Of a stretch of DNA of 64,000 bases, positions 25,921 to 34,639 are shown piece by piece. This stretch comes from Devosia neptuniae (GTDB lineage: Bacteria > Pseudomonadota > Alphaproteobacteria > Rhizobiales > Devosiaceae), in NCBI RefSeq assembly GCF_025452235.1, contig NZ_CP104965.1, positions 2,972,501-3,036,500 on the forward strand. Direction: 5' to 3'. Under the pieces are notes generated by a model that did not search any database, was not told the DNA's origin, and saw nothing but the letters and a program-made list of their open reading frames with translations. Numbering within the stretch: position 1 is the first letter of the stretch; every line of letters starts with the position of its first letter. The translations under genes were made by a program, and so were the position numbers.

Positions 25921-26967
25921 ATGATGAAGATCTTGATTGTCGGCAATATGGGTTACATCGGCCCGGTCGTCGCCCGGACATTACGCGCGAAATACCCCGA
26001 CTATATTATCGATGGGTTCGACAATGCTTATTTCGCCCATAGCCTGACCTCGCGTTCCGGCCTGCCAGAGCGCCATCTGGACAGCCAATTCTTTGGCGAT
26101 GTGCGCAGCATAAAGCCGGCGCAGCTTGAGGGCTATGATGCGGTAGTGGAGCTGGCCGCGGTGTCCAACGACCCGATGGGGGACCGCTATGCGGCGGTGA
26201 CTGCCGAGATCAACCAGGGGGCGACGACGGCGGTGGCCGAGATGGCCAGCAAGGCGGGGGTGAAGAACTTCGTCTTTGCCTCCAGCTGCAGCGTCTATGG
26301 CGTTGCCGAAGGCGGGCCGCGCAAGGAGACCGATGCGCTCAATCCGGTGACGGCCTATGCCAAATCCAAGATCGGAACCGAGGAAGCGCTGAGTGCGCTC
26401 GATACCGATATGGTGGTGACCAGCCTGCGGTTTTCGACGGCGTGCGGCATGTCGGACCGGTTGCGGCTTGACCTGGTGCTGAACGATTTCGTGGCCTGTG
26501 CGCTGAGCCAGGGCAAGATTACAGTATTGAGCGACGGCACGCCGTGGCGGCCGCTGATCGACGTGCAGGACATGGCGCGGGCCATGGATTGGGCGATCCA
26601 CCGCAGCGCCGATAATGGCGGGCAATATCTGGTGTGCAATACCGGCTCGAATGACCGCAATTATCAGGTGCGGGACCTGGCCAATGCGGTGGCTAAGGCC
26701 GTGCCGGGCACTGAAGTCAGCATCAATACCGACGCGCCGGCGGATAGCCGCTCCTATCGGGTCAATTTCGACAAGTTTGCCGGGCTGGCGCCCAAGCATC
26801 AGCCGCAGGTGACGCTGGCGCAATCGATCGAGCAGCTGGTGAGCGGATTGCGTGGGCTCGACTTTTCGGATGCCGATTTCCGCAGTTCGCAGTTGATCCG
26901 GCTCAAAGTCTTGGAGCGGCATATTGCGAACAAACAACTGACCGATGGATTGCGCTGGACCAACTAG
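25921..26967 (+). CDS. NAD-dependent epimerase/dehydratase (SDR), end of CDP-sugar cassette
   Basis: This extended SDR protein of 348 residues begins MMKILIVGNMGYIGPVVART with the NAD loop. It has the catalytic serine in FASSCSVYGVAEGG and the Tyr-x3-Lys pair in VTAYAKSKIGTEEAL. The family acts on nucleotide sugars as epimerase, dehydratase or reductase; which one applies here is not decided. It might fill the place of the missing 4,6-dehydratase, though the canonical RfbG signature was not seen. Its stop codon lies in a CTAG that also supplies the stop of the convergent flippase. Confidence 0.88.
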   Translation: MMKILIVGNMGYIGPVVARTLRAKYPDYIIDGFDNAYFAHSLTSRSGLPERHLDSQFFGDVRSIKPAQLEGYDAVVELAAVSNDPMGDRYAAVTAEINQGATTAVAEMASKAGVKNFVFASSCSVYGVAEGGPRKETDALNPVTAYAKSKIGTEEALSALDTDMVVTSLRFSTACGMSDRLRLDLVLNDFVACALSQGKITVLSDGTPWRPLIDVQDMARAMDWAIHRSADNGGQYLVCNTGSNDRNYQVRDLANAVAKAVPGTEVSINTDAPADSRSYRVNFDKFAGLAPKHQPQVTLAQSIEQLVSGLRGLDFSDADFRSSQLIRLKVLERHIANKQLTDGLRWTN

Positions 26968-28490
26968 CTGCCGAGGCCGGCTTTGTGGCCGCGCAGATGG
27001 GCGCGGTCCAGCAATTTGGTCCAGGCGGCGGGGAGTTGCAGCTTGGCGAATTGGGGGAAGATTTCCGCTGCGCCGGAGAGGGCTGCCAGGGTTGAGCGGC
27101 GGAAGATTATGCCCATCATGAATGCGTAGATGGCGATGCCGGCGGCAATGAGCAGCGGGATCTGCACCAGCATGTGCTGGTTTTGCAGGAGCGTTGACAG
27201 GGCCAGCAGGGCGCCGAGCATGATCCAGCTTGAGAGCAGGGACGGGAAGGCGGCCCGGAGCGCCTTTGTGGCGGTGATGCCGATGGTTTTGGCCGCGAGG
27301 ATGGTGCTGAAGACGGTACCCAGATAGCTGCGGATTGCCAGGGCGGCCGCCGACCAGACGAGGCCGTGGAGGGGGATAGTCACGAGCAGGACGAGCACGG
27401 TCGAGGCCGCCGAGACGACATAGAGCGAAAAGATCAGCTTGGTATTGCGGGCGGCGGACAGAGCGGCGTGGAGCAAGGTCGAGACCATTGCGGCGGGGGC
27501 GGCGGCGCACAGAATGCCCATGACCACGGCGGAATCGTCCCAATTGGGGCCAAAGATCAGGATCACGAAATGCCCGGCCAATGCTGCGGCGCCGAGGAAG
27601 ACCGGGAAGATGAGGATGCCGAGCACCCGGAGCGTGCTGAGATAGGCTTGCCCCAGAATGCCCTCATGTTCCTTTTGCGCGAAGCTGCTGAGGGACACCG
27701 AGCTGATCGGGTTGACGGCCAACTGGAACAGGGCCTCGAAGCCGCGGGCGCCGACGCGGTAGAGCGCGACGGGGACGGGGCCGAGGAACAGGCCGAGCAT
27801 CAGATCGGGGAGGCGGGTGGTGAGGAGCTTCAGCAGTGACGCGCCAGCCAGGCCCATGCCGTGGGCGGTGGCGCTTCCGGCGCCTGTGAACGAAACTTTG
27901 AAGTGCGGGGCCCATCCGGCGGCGGCCAGGGTGAGGATTGTGGTGAGCAGGGAACTGGACACACGCTGCGCGACCAGCGCCCAGATGCCCCAGCCGGTGA
28001 GGGCCATGCCGATGCCAAGCACGCCCGAGAGGATATTGGCGATGAGGCCGCGCCGGGCCAGGGCGCGATAGTTGAAGTCCCGGCGCAGGCGGGATTCCGG
28101 CACGACGCGGGCGGCGTCGATGAGGAAGCAAGTGGCGAGAACGGCCAGGATCGGCGTGGTGCCGGGAGCGAAATTGATGTCGGCGAGGGGACCAACAATG
28201 AACACGACGACCAGGGCCGATAGCGCGCCCACGAGCATGTTCAGCCAGAAACACATGTTGGCGTAGCCGTCGCTCCACTCTTTCTGGCGCACGATTAGGT
28301 CGGGCACGCCGGCAGAGACGAAAATCTTGCCCATGTCGACGAAGACCACGGCAAAGGCCAACACCCCAATTGCCGATGGCTCGACCAGCCGCACGATCAC
28401 TGCAAAGACGGCAAAGCCGACCAGATTGTTGGCGGCATTGCCCAGCATGGACCAGGCGACGCTCGTTACGAAACGGCGATGCGAGCTCAT
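26964..28490 (-). CDS. Oligosaccharide flippase (Wzx-type), copy 2
   Basis: The protein has 508 residues and many membrane helices, and is paralogous to the flippase at 20,294. Shared blocks include SAGVPDLIVRQK, RLRRDFNYRALARRG and ALTGWGIWALVAQR. The start MSSHRRFVTSVAWSMLGNA aligns with the start of copy 1 and supports that choice. It probably moves lipid-linked repeat units across the inner membrane. It is read opposite to the CDP-sugar cassette and shares the tetranucleotide CTAG with the end of that cassette. Two flippases in one cluster may export two different repeat units. Confidence 0.93.
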   Translation of the reverse strand: MSSHRRFVTSVAWSMLGNAANNLVGFAVFAVIVRLVEPSAIGVLAFAVVFVDMGKIFVSAGVPDLIVRQKEWSDGYANMCFWLNMLVGALSALVVVFIVGPLADINFAPGTTPILAVLATCFLIDAARVVPESRLRRDFNYRALARRGLIANILSGVLGIGMALTGWGIWALVAQRVSSSLLTTILTLAAAGWAPHFKVSFTGAGSATAHGMGLAGASLLKLLTTRLPDLMLGLFLGPVPVALYRVGARGFEALFQLAVNPISSVSLSSFAQKEHEGILGQAYLSTLRVLGILIFPVFLGAAALAGHFVILIFGPNWDDSAVVMGILCAAAPAAMVSTLLHAALSAARNTKLIFSLYVVSAASTVLVLLVTIPLHGLVWSAAALAIRSYLGTVFSTILAAKTIGITATKALRAAFPSLLSSWIMLGALLALSTLLQNQHMLVQIPLLIAAGIAIYAFMMGIIFRRSTLAALSGAAEIFPQFAKLQLPAAWTKLLDRAHLRGHKAGLGS

Positions 28491-28526
28491 GCGATCCCGA
28501 TCATTGCAAGGTTAGGTCGCCCGCTT

Positions 28527-30653
28527 TCAAGCGGGCGGCTGATAGCTGTGGCCACGATAGACATCGAGCGCATAGAGCGTGCCTTTCCCTGCGGCGTCTC
28601 CGCCGGCGCGGCCGGATACACGCAACGGGGCGGGGCTGGCATTGAGGGCTTCGACGGGACTGGGCGAGCGGCCGGCGGTGACGCCATCGACGATCAGCTC
28701 GATATAACCATCGGCGGATTTGCTGACGACCACGTCATAGACGCGCTCAAAGGCGAGTTGGGGGCCGGCTATGACGTTCTCGTCCTGCGAGCGGCCGTTG
28801 GTCGACCAGACAAAGCTCAGCTTGCGCTCCTGATCCAGGCGGAACAGGAAGGCGCGCTGGTTGGACGAGGATTGCCATTTGCTCAGGACATTGAGCTCGT
28901 CCGTGCCGTTGTCGGCATCGAGGCTGAAGCGCAAATGGATGTAGAAAGGGCCATCGAGGGTGAAATTGGCGGAGCTCGGGATTTCGAGATAGGTGTCCTT
29001 GCCGGAAAAGCGCAGGCCGCCATCCTGGAAATCGGCCGTGCCGGTGAGGACAGGCTGATTGAGGCCGACGGCATCGGTGACGGCGTCGATTTGTGCGCCC
29101 GGTGCGAAGGCCAGGGCAAGGACTGCGCCAGCCCCGACGGGGTTTTCCTTGGCCTCGACCGTCAGCTCTTTTTCGATGGCAATGCCGCGGCTATCGCGGG
29201 CCTGCAGGATCAACTGGCCGCCCCGACTGCCATCGGGCACGTCGAGGCTGACGGTTTGGCCGTCGAGCTCAGGGAGCAGGCTGCCGTCTTTCTCGGCAAC
29301 GCGCCAGGTGACGTCGCCATCGGCCTTGAGGGGAATGGTCAGATGGGTGCCGGCAATGGCGAGGATCGGGCTTTCGGTCAATACCTGATCGACACCGGTA
29401 TCGGCAGCGGAGCCAACGACGATTTTGGAGCTTTCCGCGGTGGCGGAGAACAGCTTGGTGGATTTTGACAGGCGGGACGTGTCGGTATCGACCAGGTGGA
29501 CGGCGACGTTGGCGCCTTCGGCATAGATGGCGATGTCGTTGCTGCCGCCGGCAAGCACGCCATTAGTCCACAGGACGCTGGCGGCCCAGCGTTCACTGCC
29601 CTCGGCGCCGCGCAACCACATGTGGTGAGTGTCGCCAACGCCGCCACGATTGCGTGGAGCTATGCTGGAGCACCCCTGCAATTCTACGGGCCGGCGGCCG
29701 GTACCGCCCCAGATGCGGTAATTGCGCTTATTGTCTTGGGAGACGCAATTGACCAGTTTGGTGCCTTCAGATTTCAGATCATAGCCACCATCGGAATTGC
29801 CGTAGGAGCGGTGGTTCTGGATCAGGATGTTGGAATTGCCACGTTCGCTGGCGATGCCGTCACCATTCCAGTATTTGTCGCCGTCATTGTGTTGTTCCAT
29901 GCAATTGGCGGTGAAGCCGCCGACGACCCGCAGGCCATTGGCGCTGTCATGGCATTCGATGCCGACGGCGAAGCTGTCGCCATATTGCTGGCCGCTATCG
30001 AGTTCGCAGTTTTCGATGGACCAATTCGAGCAGCGGCCGTGGAAGCGAATGGCTTTTTTGGAAAAGCCGCGGCCGCTGAAATTGCGGATGGTCACATTGC
30101 TGATTGACGAGCCGCCATTGGTGTAGATGCCGTCGCGAATATTGGTGAAGGCGACGTTTTCGATTGTAATGTTGCGAGCGCGGCGATCGCTCATATCGAG
30201 TACGCGGCCAACATTGCGGATGTCCAGATTAGCCAGCCGCAGATTGGAGCCATTCTGGCCGAGTTCGAACAGGGTATTGCCGCCAAACTGGGAGGCGTTG
30301 ACCTTCCCGGAGGTCCAGCCGCGGCGGGTGCCGACAATGCGGGCGGTGCGTGGGCCAAGATTTCTGCTGGAGCCGAAAATGGTGACTTCGCCGCCGCTAT
30401 CCCCGAAAATCTCAATGGGTTTGTCGACCTTGTATTGTCCATCGGCGAGCAGGGCGATGAGCCCGCCAGCGCCGACCATTTTAATCAGCGCGGGCAGGTT
30501 GGTGATACTGGCCGCGTCTTCCCATGAGGTGCCGTTGCCTTGGCCGTTCGGTGTGACATAGGCAACGTTGCTGGCGGCCAATACGCGGCCTGCGGCCTGG
30601 CTGGCGACAAGGCCGGTGGCGGCAGCCAAAAAATGCCGGCGCGTCAAATTCAT
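28527..30653 (-). CDS. Tat-exported beta-helix protein with C-terminal LamG-like domain
   Basis: The 708-residue protein begins MNLTRRHFLAAATGLVA, a twin-arginine signal, so it is exported folded. Residues about 30-430 show right-handed parallel beta-helix character, with repeats such as NLRLANLDIRNVGRV, NITIENVAFTNIRDGIY and SNVTIRNFSGRGF, as in pectate lyase-like enzymes. Residues about 440-510 look like an Ig/cadherin-type strand domain. Residues 520-700 have LamG/concanavalin-like features (GLRFSGKDTYLEIPSSANF, FYIHLRFSLD). It is plausibly a polysaccharide lyase, hydrolase or epimerase that trims the exported polymer. Catalytic residues were not identified. Confidence 0.82.
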   Translation of the reverse strand: MNLTRRHFLAAATGLVASQAAGRVLAASNVAYVTPNGQGNGTSWEDAASITNLPALIKMVGAGGLIALLADGQYKVDKPIEIFGDSGGEVTIFGSSRNLGPRTARIVGTRRGWTSGKVNASQFGGNTLFELGQNGSNLRLANLDIRNVGRVLDMSDRRARNITIENVAFTNIRDGIYTNGGSSISNVTIRNFSGRGFSKKAIRFHGRCSNWSIENCELDSGQQYGDSFAVGIECHDSANGLRVVGGFTANCMEQHNDGDKYWNGDGIASERGNSNILIQNHRSYGNSDGGYDLKSEGTKLVNCVSQDNKRNYRIWGGTGRRPVELQGCSSIAPRNRGGVGDTHHMWLRGAEGSERWAASVLWTNGVLAGGSNDIAIYAEGANVAVHLVDTDTSRLSKSTKLFSATAESSKIVVGSAADTGVDQVLTESPILAIAGTHLTIPLKADGDVTWRVAEKDGSLLPELDGQTVSLDVPDGSRGGQLILQARDSRGIAIEKELTVEAKENPVGAGAVLALAFAPGAQIDAVTDAVGLNQPVLTGTADFQDGGLRFSGKDTYLEIPSSANFTLDGPFYIHLRFSLDADNGTDELNVLSKWQSSSNQRAFLFRLDQERKLSFVWSTNGRSQDENVIAGPQLAFERVYDVVVSKSADGYIELIVDGVTAGRSPSPVEALNASPAPLRVSGRAGGDAAGKGTLYALDVYRGHSYQPPA

Positions 30654-30695
30654 AGCGATAGCTCCAAGTCTTCGTCCCAGGCACGCAGGCTGAGC

Positions 30696-31100
30696 TTATT
30701 TGAGGGTGATATAGATGCTGCCGGCGTTCATGTCCTTGCCGGGGCTGGGGCGCGTATTCTTGACGTCGTCGAAGCTGAAACTGGCGGCACTGCCACCACG
30801 CACGACAATGTCTCGGGCCGCCCTGCAGGTGAGCGCGGCCGCGTCACGGCCTGGCTGGGTGTCATCGGCGCGCGGGCAGATGACTTCGACGGTGCAATTG
30901 CCGCGCTGGGCCATGAGGCCGGCTGCAGCGAATTGTTTGGACATGCTGGGCAGGAAATCCTTGCTACCCAGCGTAATATTGCTGAACGCATAAGTGCCGG
31001 GACTAGCGCAGGTAGATGCTTGCGCCATGGCGGCAGGGGCGGCCAAAAGGCTGAGGCCAAGGGCGATTGTGGCGGCGTGACGCGGCGAAATGCGTGTCAT
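30696..31100 (-). CDS. Small secreted hypothetical protein
   Basis: The 134-residue protein has a signal peptide (IALGLSLLAAPAAMA, cleavage near residue 27) and a short mature part with four cysteines (STCASPGTY, GNCTVEVICP, ALTCRAARD) that may form two disulfides. The family was not recognised. It lies about 40 bases upstream of the beta-helix gene on the same strand and about 55 bases after the Sel1-repeat gene. The three probably form one transcription unit of exported proteins. Confidence 0.72.
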   Translation of the reverse strand: MTRISPRHAATIALGLSLLAAPAAMAQASTCASPGTYAFSNITLGSKDFLPSMSKQFAAAGLMAQRGNCTVEVICPRADDTQPGRDAAALTCRAARDIVVRGGSAASFSFDDVKNTRPSPGKDMNAGSIYITLK

Positions 31101-31155
31101 AGTCGAACCCTCCTTGTTGCAGACATGCTGGCATGGGAACGGGACCGCCCCAATG

Positions 31156-33105
31156 TCAGGTCGCGGGTTGCAGGACGTAATTACCCAAGGTCAGCAACGC
31201 GCCGCGCGTTAGGGGACCTGGGGCACAGGCACGTTCGGCATTCAGCGCGGAACAGACGGCGTTGAATGCCCGGATCGTGGTGGCGTCGAGTGTGCCAGAA
31301 AGCGGGCCGCTATATTGACCACGGCTCGAAAGGCCTTGTTGCAGGACATAGACATAGGCCCGCGCATTCTTCCGGCGCAGGATATCGAGCACCTGGATGG
31401 CGCTGGCTTTTGACAGGGTGGAGATCTGCTCGCTGACGCTGGCCAGAGTGTCGACATCTTCGTTTTTGAGAGCCTCGAGATGGATGCGCTCGACGGTGGT
31501 CGCTTCGGGGCCGATGCTGGCCGCGACCGAATTGAGGAAGTCGTTGGCGGCAGCCGGATCGGGCGGCAGCAGCAAGCCATAACCGTCGCGGTAAAGGCCG
31601 ATCAGGAAGCGGGCGGAGTCGTTATCGCCGCTCTTGGCGGCATTGTTGAGCATGCTGATAACGCCGCCAACGCCTTCGGCAGGGAAGGCGCCATCAAGCT
31701 GCAGGCGCGCCAGTGTGGCGGCCGCGCCGGGCACGCCGCCATCCATTGCTCCGTTTAGCAAGAGGCGCGCATCTTCGCGATGGGTGCGGGCCAGCGGGCC
31801 GGTGGCAATGGCAGAGGCGACCTCGAGGGCCGCACCGGTATTGCCGACAGCCAGCGCCAGATCGAGATAGGTTTTGACTTCGTCATAATTGGCGGGGAAG
31901 GGGTCGTTGGTGGCGTAGAGTACGGCCAAGTCCTTGGCCGCCTGGCCATCGCCCAGACGGGCCGCGTCTTCGAGCAGGGCTATAGCGCGTCGTGGGTCGG
32001 TGGTGCCGAATTGCCCTGTGAGGAAAGCCCGGCCCAGAGCGCGTTTGGCTGATGTGTTGCCCAACTCGGCGGCACTGGCATATAGGTCCATGGCCTGGCC
32101 GATATCGACGGGCGTACCCGGCAGGCCATTGATGTAAAGCTCGGCCAGCCGGATCATGCCGGTGGTGTTGCCCAAGGCCTGGGCGCTTTTGAAATATTCG
32201 ATCGCGCGGGCGCCGTCGGTGGCGACGAACTCTCCGCGCGTGAAGATATCGCCCAAGGCTATATAGGAATTGGCATCGCCTTTTTGGGCCAGATCAGTCA
32301 GCATGGCGATGGCTTGGGGGACACTTTGCGTCACGGCCTCGCCGCGCAGATGCATGTCGGCAATGCGGCGGCCAGCGCCGAGATCGCCTTGCTTGGAGGC
32401 GCGCTCGAAAAATTCCATGGCGACTTGGGGATTGGGTTGCAGATTGGCGGCGCCACCGCGCAGTACATCGCCCAAGGCAACGATCGAATTATTGCTGTTG
32501 GAGACGAGGCCAACGCCGAAATAGTGCAGAGCCTTGCTGGTGTCGATGGGTACGCCCTTGCCCTGGAGATAAACGTTGGCCAGTGCGTTGGCCGCTTCGA
32601 CACTGCCTTCATTTGCAGCGGCGGTCAGCAGTTCGAGGCCGCGCTTGCGACCTTCGGGAGTGAAGTCGCTGTCGAAATAAAGCGTGCCCAAGGCAACTGC
32701 CGCCTGGAGGGAACCATCCTTGAAGGCAGCCTCGAGATAGGCCTTGGCGCGAACCAGATCGGGGGCGGCGCCATAGCCGCCGCGGCGATAGATATCGCCG
32801 AGCAGCAGATTGGCCTCGACAGCGCCGAGCTCGGCGGCCTTCTCGGCTAAGGGGATGCCCGTGACCTGAATAGCAGGATCAGTGGAGGAAAAGGCTACCC
32901 GGGCCAACGCCATATTGGCCATGGCCCCGGAGTCCGCGGCGCTGGCCTCAAGATCCTGCGTGGCAGATTGCAGCAAGGCATCGAACGAGGTCACAGCCGG
33001 TATTTCGCCCCTGGTTTGGGGCGTTGTTTCCTGCGCAATGCTCCATTCTGGACCAACAAACAGGCAAAGCACTGTAACGAAAGCGATTTTTGCTGCAGAA
33101 CTCAT
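31156..33105 (-). CDS. Sel1-repeat protein with C-terminal peptidoglycan-binding-like segment
   Basis: The exported protein has 649 residues, with a signal peptide ending near residue 24 (FVGPEWSIAQ). Most of it is a tandem of Sel1-type TPR repeats of about 36 residues, for example AAVALGTLYFDSDFTPEGRK, EAANALANVYLQGKGVP and NSYIALGDIFTRGEFVA. The last 50 residues (GQYSGPLSGTLDATTIRAFN) resemble a peptidoglycan-binding repeat. Sel1 proteins work as scaffolds; AlgK and ExoR in polysaccharide systems are known examples, although ExoR is much shorter. The role here could be a periplasmic scaffold for polymer export, which is an inference from position. Confidence 0.85.
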   Translation of the reverse strand: MSSAAKIAFVTVLCLFVGPEWSIAQETTPQTRGEIPAVTSFDALLQSATQDLEASAADSGAMANMALARVAFSSTDPAIQVTGIPLAEKAAELGAVEANLLLGDIYRRGGYGAAPDLVRAKAYLEAAFKDGSLQAAVALGTLYFDSDFTPEGRKRGLELLTAAANEGSVEAANALANVYLQGKGVPIDTSKALHYFGVGLVSNSNNSIVALGDVLRGGAANLQPNPQVAMEFFERASKQGDLGAGRRIADMHLRGEAVTQSVPQAIAMLTDLAQKGDANSYIALGDIFTRGEFVATDGARAIEYFKSAQALGNTTGMIRLAELYINGLPGTPVDIGQAMDLYASAAELGNTSAKRALGRAFLTGQFGTTDPRRAIALLEDAARLGDGQAAKDLAVLYATNDPFPANYDEVKTYLDLALAVGNTGAALEVASAIATGPLARTHREDARLLLNGAMDGGVPGAAATLARLQLDGAFPAEGVGGVISMLNNAAKSGDNDSARFLIGLYRDGYGLLLPPDPAAANDFLNSVAASIGPEATTVERIHLEALKNEDVDTLASVSEQISTLSKASAIQVLDILRRKNARAYVYVLQQGLSSRGQYSGPLSGTLDATTIRAFNAVCSALNAERACAPGPLTRGALLTLGNYVLQPAT

Positions 33106-33634
33106 GCAAGTATTCCTATTTCAGAGGCATAAATCTACGCAACTTGAACCGTTTATCTTCTTAAGAATTTATGGTGGCGTATGATTAGTCAACACACAAG
33201 TTGTGTTTCCTTGATGAAATTGTCTTTTGAGTATTAATGCCGGAACTGAAGTGAACTTGATGGTTGATTTTCTCGAATTTGGATGCTTGATTTTTTTGCT
33301 CAATGGTTCAAGCTGATATCAATCGCACGGACCCGGTGAAAATCCGGGTGGCTATTTCGGCCGCCGATCCGCCGAACAATCCACCGACACCAGCCTGCTT
33401 GCTGCTCCGGCCACGATAATCAACAACATCATGAATCTGTACACGCTGCAGCCAAGCTGCCTGGCCCGGAGAAACCACGCGGCTCGGGGTGGCAATGTGT
33501 TTGGCATCAACGCTCGTCGTAGACCAGGCTGGGGGCGCTGGGTGAGACGTTCTGACCGCGTATTGCCGCGCCGACGCTTCCTCTGGCGAGGATTTCACGC
33601 GATACTTGGCTCAATTTGGTTACGGGTGAAACAG
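33106..33634. other. Gap of about 530 bases without a supported gene
   Basis: The first 200 bases are AT-rich and should carry the promoter of the Sel1 operon. From about 33,300 the sequence turns GC-rich again, and open frames exist in both directions, but none gives a recognisable protein or a good start. It may include the leader of the glycosyltransferase gene or the remains of an old gene. Confidence 0.45.
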
Positions 33635-34600
33635 GTGGTCGCTACTTTTTCAGTTGTCGTGCCGCTTTACAACAAGGGCCCGCATATCGAGCGAGCGCTG
33701 TCTTCCGTATTGGGGCAAACTCTTGCGCCGGTCGAGATCATCGTGGTCGATGATGGCTCGAGCGACGGCGGTTATGAATGGGTCAAGGCGCAGTCCAATG
33801 GCCTGATCCGGCACGAGCAGCGCGGTGCGCCGGGGCCCGGCGGGTATGCTGCGCGCAACCGAGCCATTGACATGGCGCATGGCGACTGGATCGCGTTTCT
33901 TGATGCGGATGACGAATGGCGCGTCGATCACCTGGCGGCCTTGGCCGCCGCGCTGGGGAAGGCAAAGGAGCCGGACCGGGTGGTGACGCTCTTTTCCGGT
34001 TATGAGGACATCTATCCGGGCGACCGGCACGAGATCGATCCCTTTACCCGCCATTTTGCCGGCCGCGCCGTGGAGATGGATTTTCGCGCACTGCTGCAGC
34101 ATTGGGTAGCGCTGAACGCTTCCCCGATCTGGACCTCGGCCACGGCCTGCCGGCGGGTGGCGTTGCTGGAAGCCGGGCTGTTTCCCGAAGGGCGCTGCCG
34201 GCGTGGCGGGGACAAGGACACCTGGTTGCGCGTCGCCCATCTGGGGCAGGCAGTTTATACGGGTGCCATTACGGCTAATTACTACCGCGATGCGGTCAAC
34301 ATGACGACCAAGAAGGGCTATGCGAACACCGTGCCTTGCATCGTGCAGACCGTGGACCAGATCATGGCCGGCGAACCGCCGCGCATTGCTGGATTGCTGC
34401 GGCAATTGAAGAACCGGGAAATCTTCAACTACGCCATGGTCAGTGCCAGAACCGAGGGACTCAAACCCCATAGCTGGGCAGACTTCGATGGCGATACCGA
34501 TCCGTTCCGGTTCTTCATGCTGCGGGCCTTGTCCAACCGCGTCGGTTCGGCGGTGGCGCGCGGCGTGCATAAGTCACGGGCGTTGCTGCGCGGACGCTAG
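33635..34600 (+). CDS. Family 2 glycosyltransferase
   Basis: The 321-residue protein has the GT-A fold. The start VATFSVVVPLYNKGPHIERA, IIVVDDGSSDGG and the metal-binding FLDADDEW (DxD) are typical of GT2, which adds sugars from nucleotide donors at the cytosolic face of the membrane. Donor and acceptor are not known. The open frame runs further upstream, but that part (Arg/Trp-rich, no homology pattern) is not convincing. GTG at 33,635 was chosen because GGGTGA lies just before it; GTG at 33,626 is possible. It is read opposite to its neighbours. Confidence 0.88.
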   Translation: MVATFSVVVPLYNKGPHIERALSSVLGQTLAPVEIIVVDDGSSDGGYEWVKAQSNGLIRHEQRGAPGPGGYAARNRAIDMAHGDWIAFLDADDEWRVDHLAALAAALGKAKEPDRVVTLFSGYEDIYPGDRHEIDPFTRHFAGRAVEMDFRALLQHWVALNASPIWTSATACRRVALLEAGLFPEGRCRRGGDKDTWLRVAHLGQAVYTGAITANYYRDAVNMTTKKGYANTVPCIVQTVDQIMAGEPPRIAGLLRQLKNREIFNYAMVSARTEGLKPHSWADFDGDTDPFRFFMLRALSNRVGSAVARGVHKSRALLRGR

Positions 34601-34639
34601 CGCCCTTTCAATCAGTTGCGCTTCTGTCAATTCTCGATG

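Noticed and set aside
33308..33598. 96-codon minus-strand frame before the glycosyltransferase
   Set aside because: No family pattern, weak start, and it overlaps the leader of the opposite gene.
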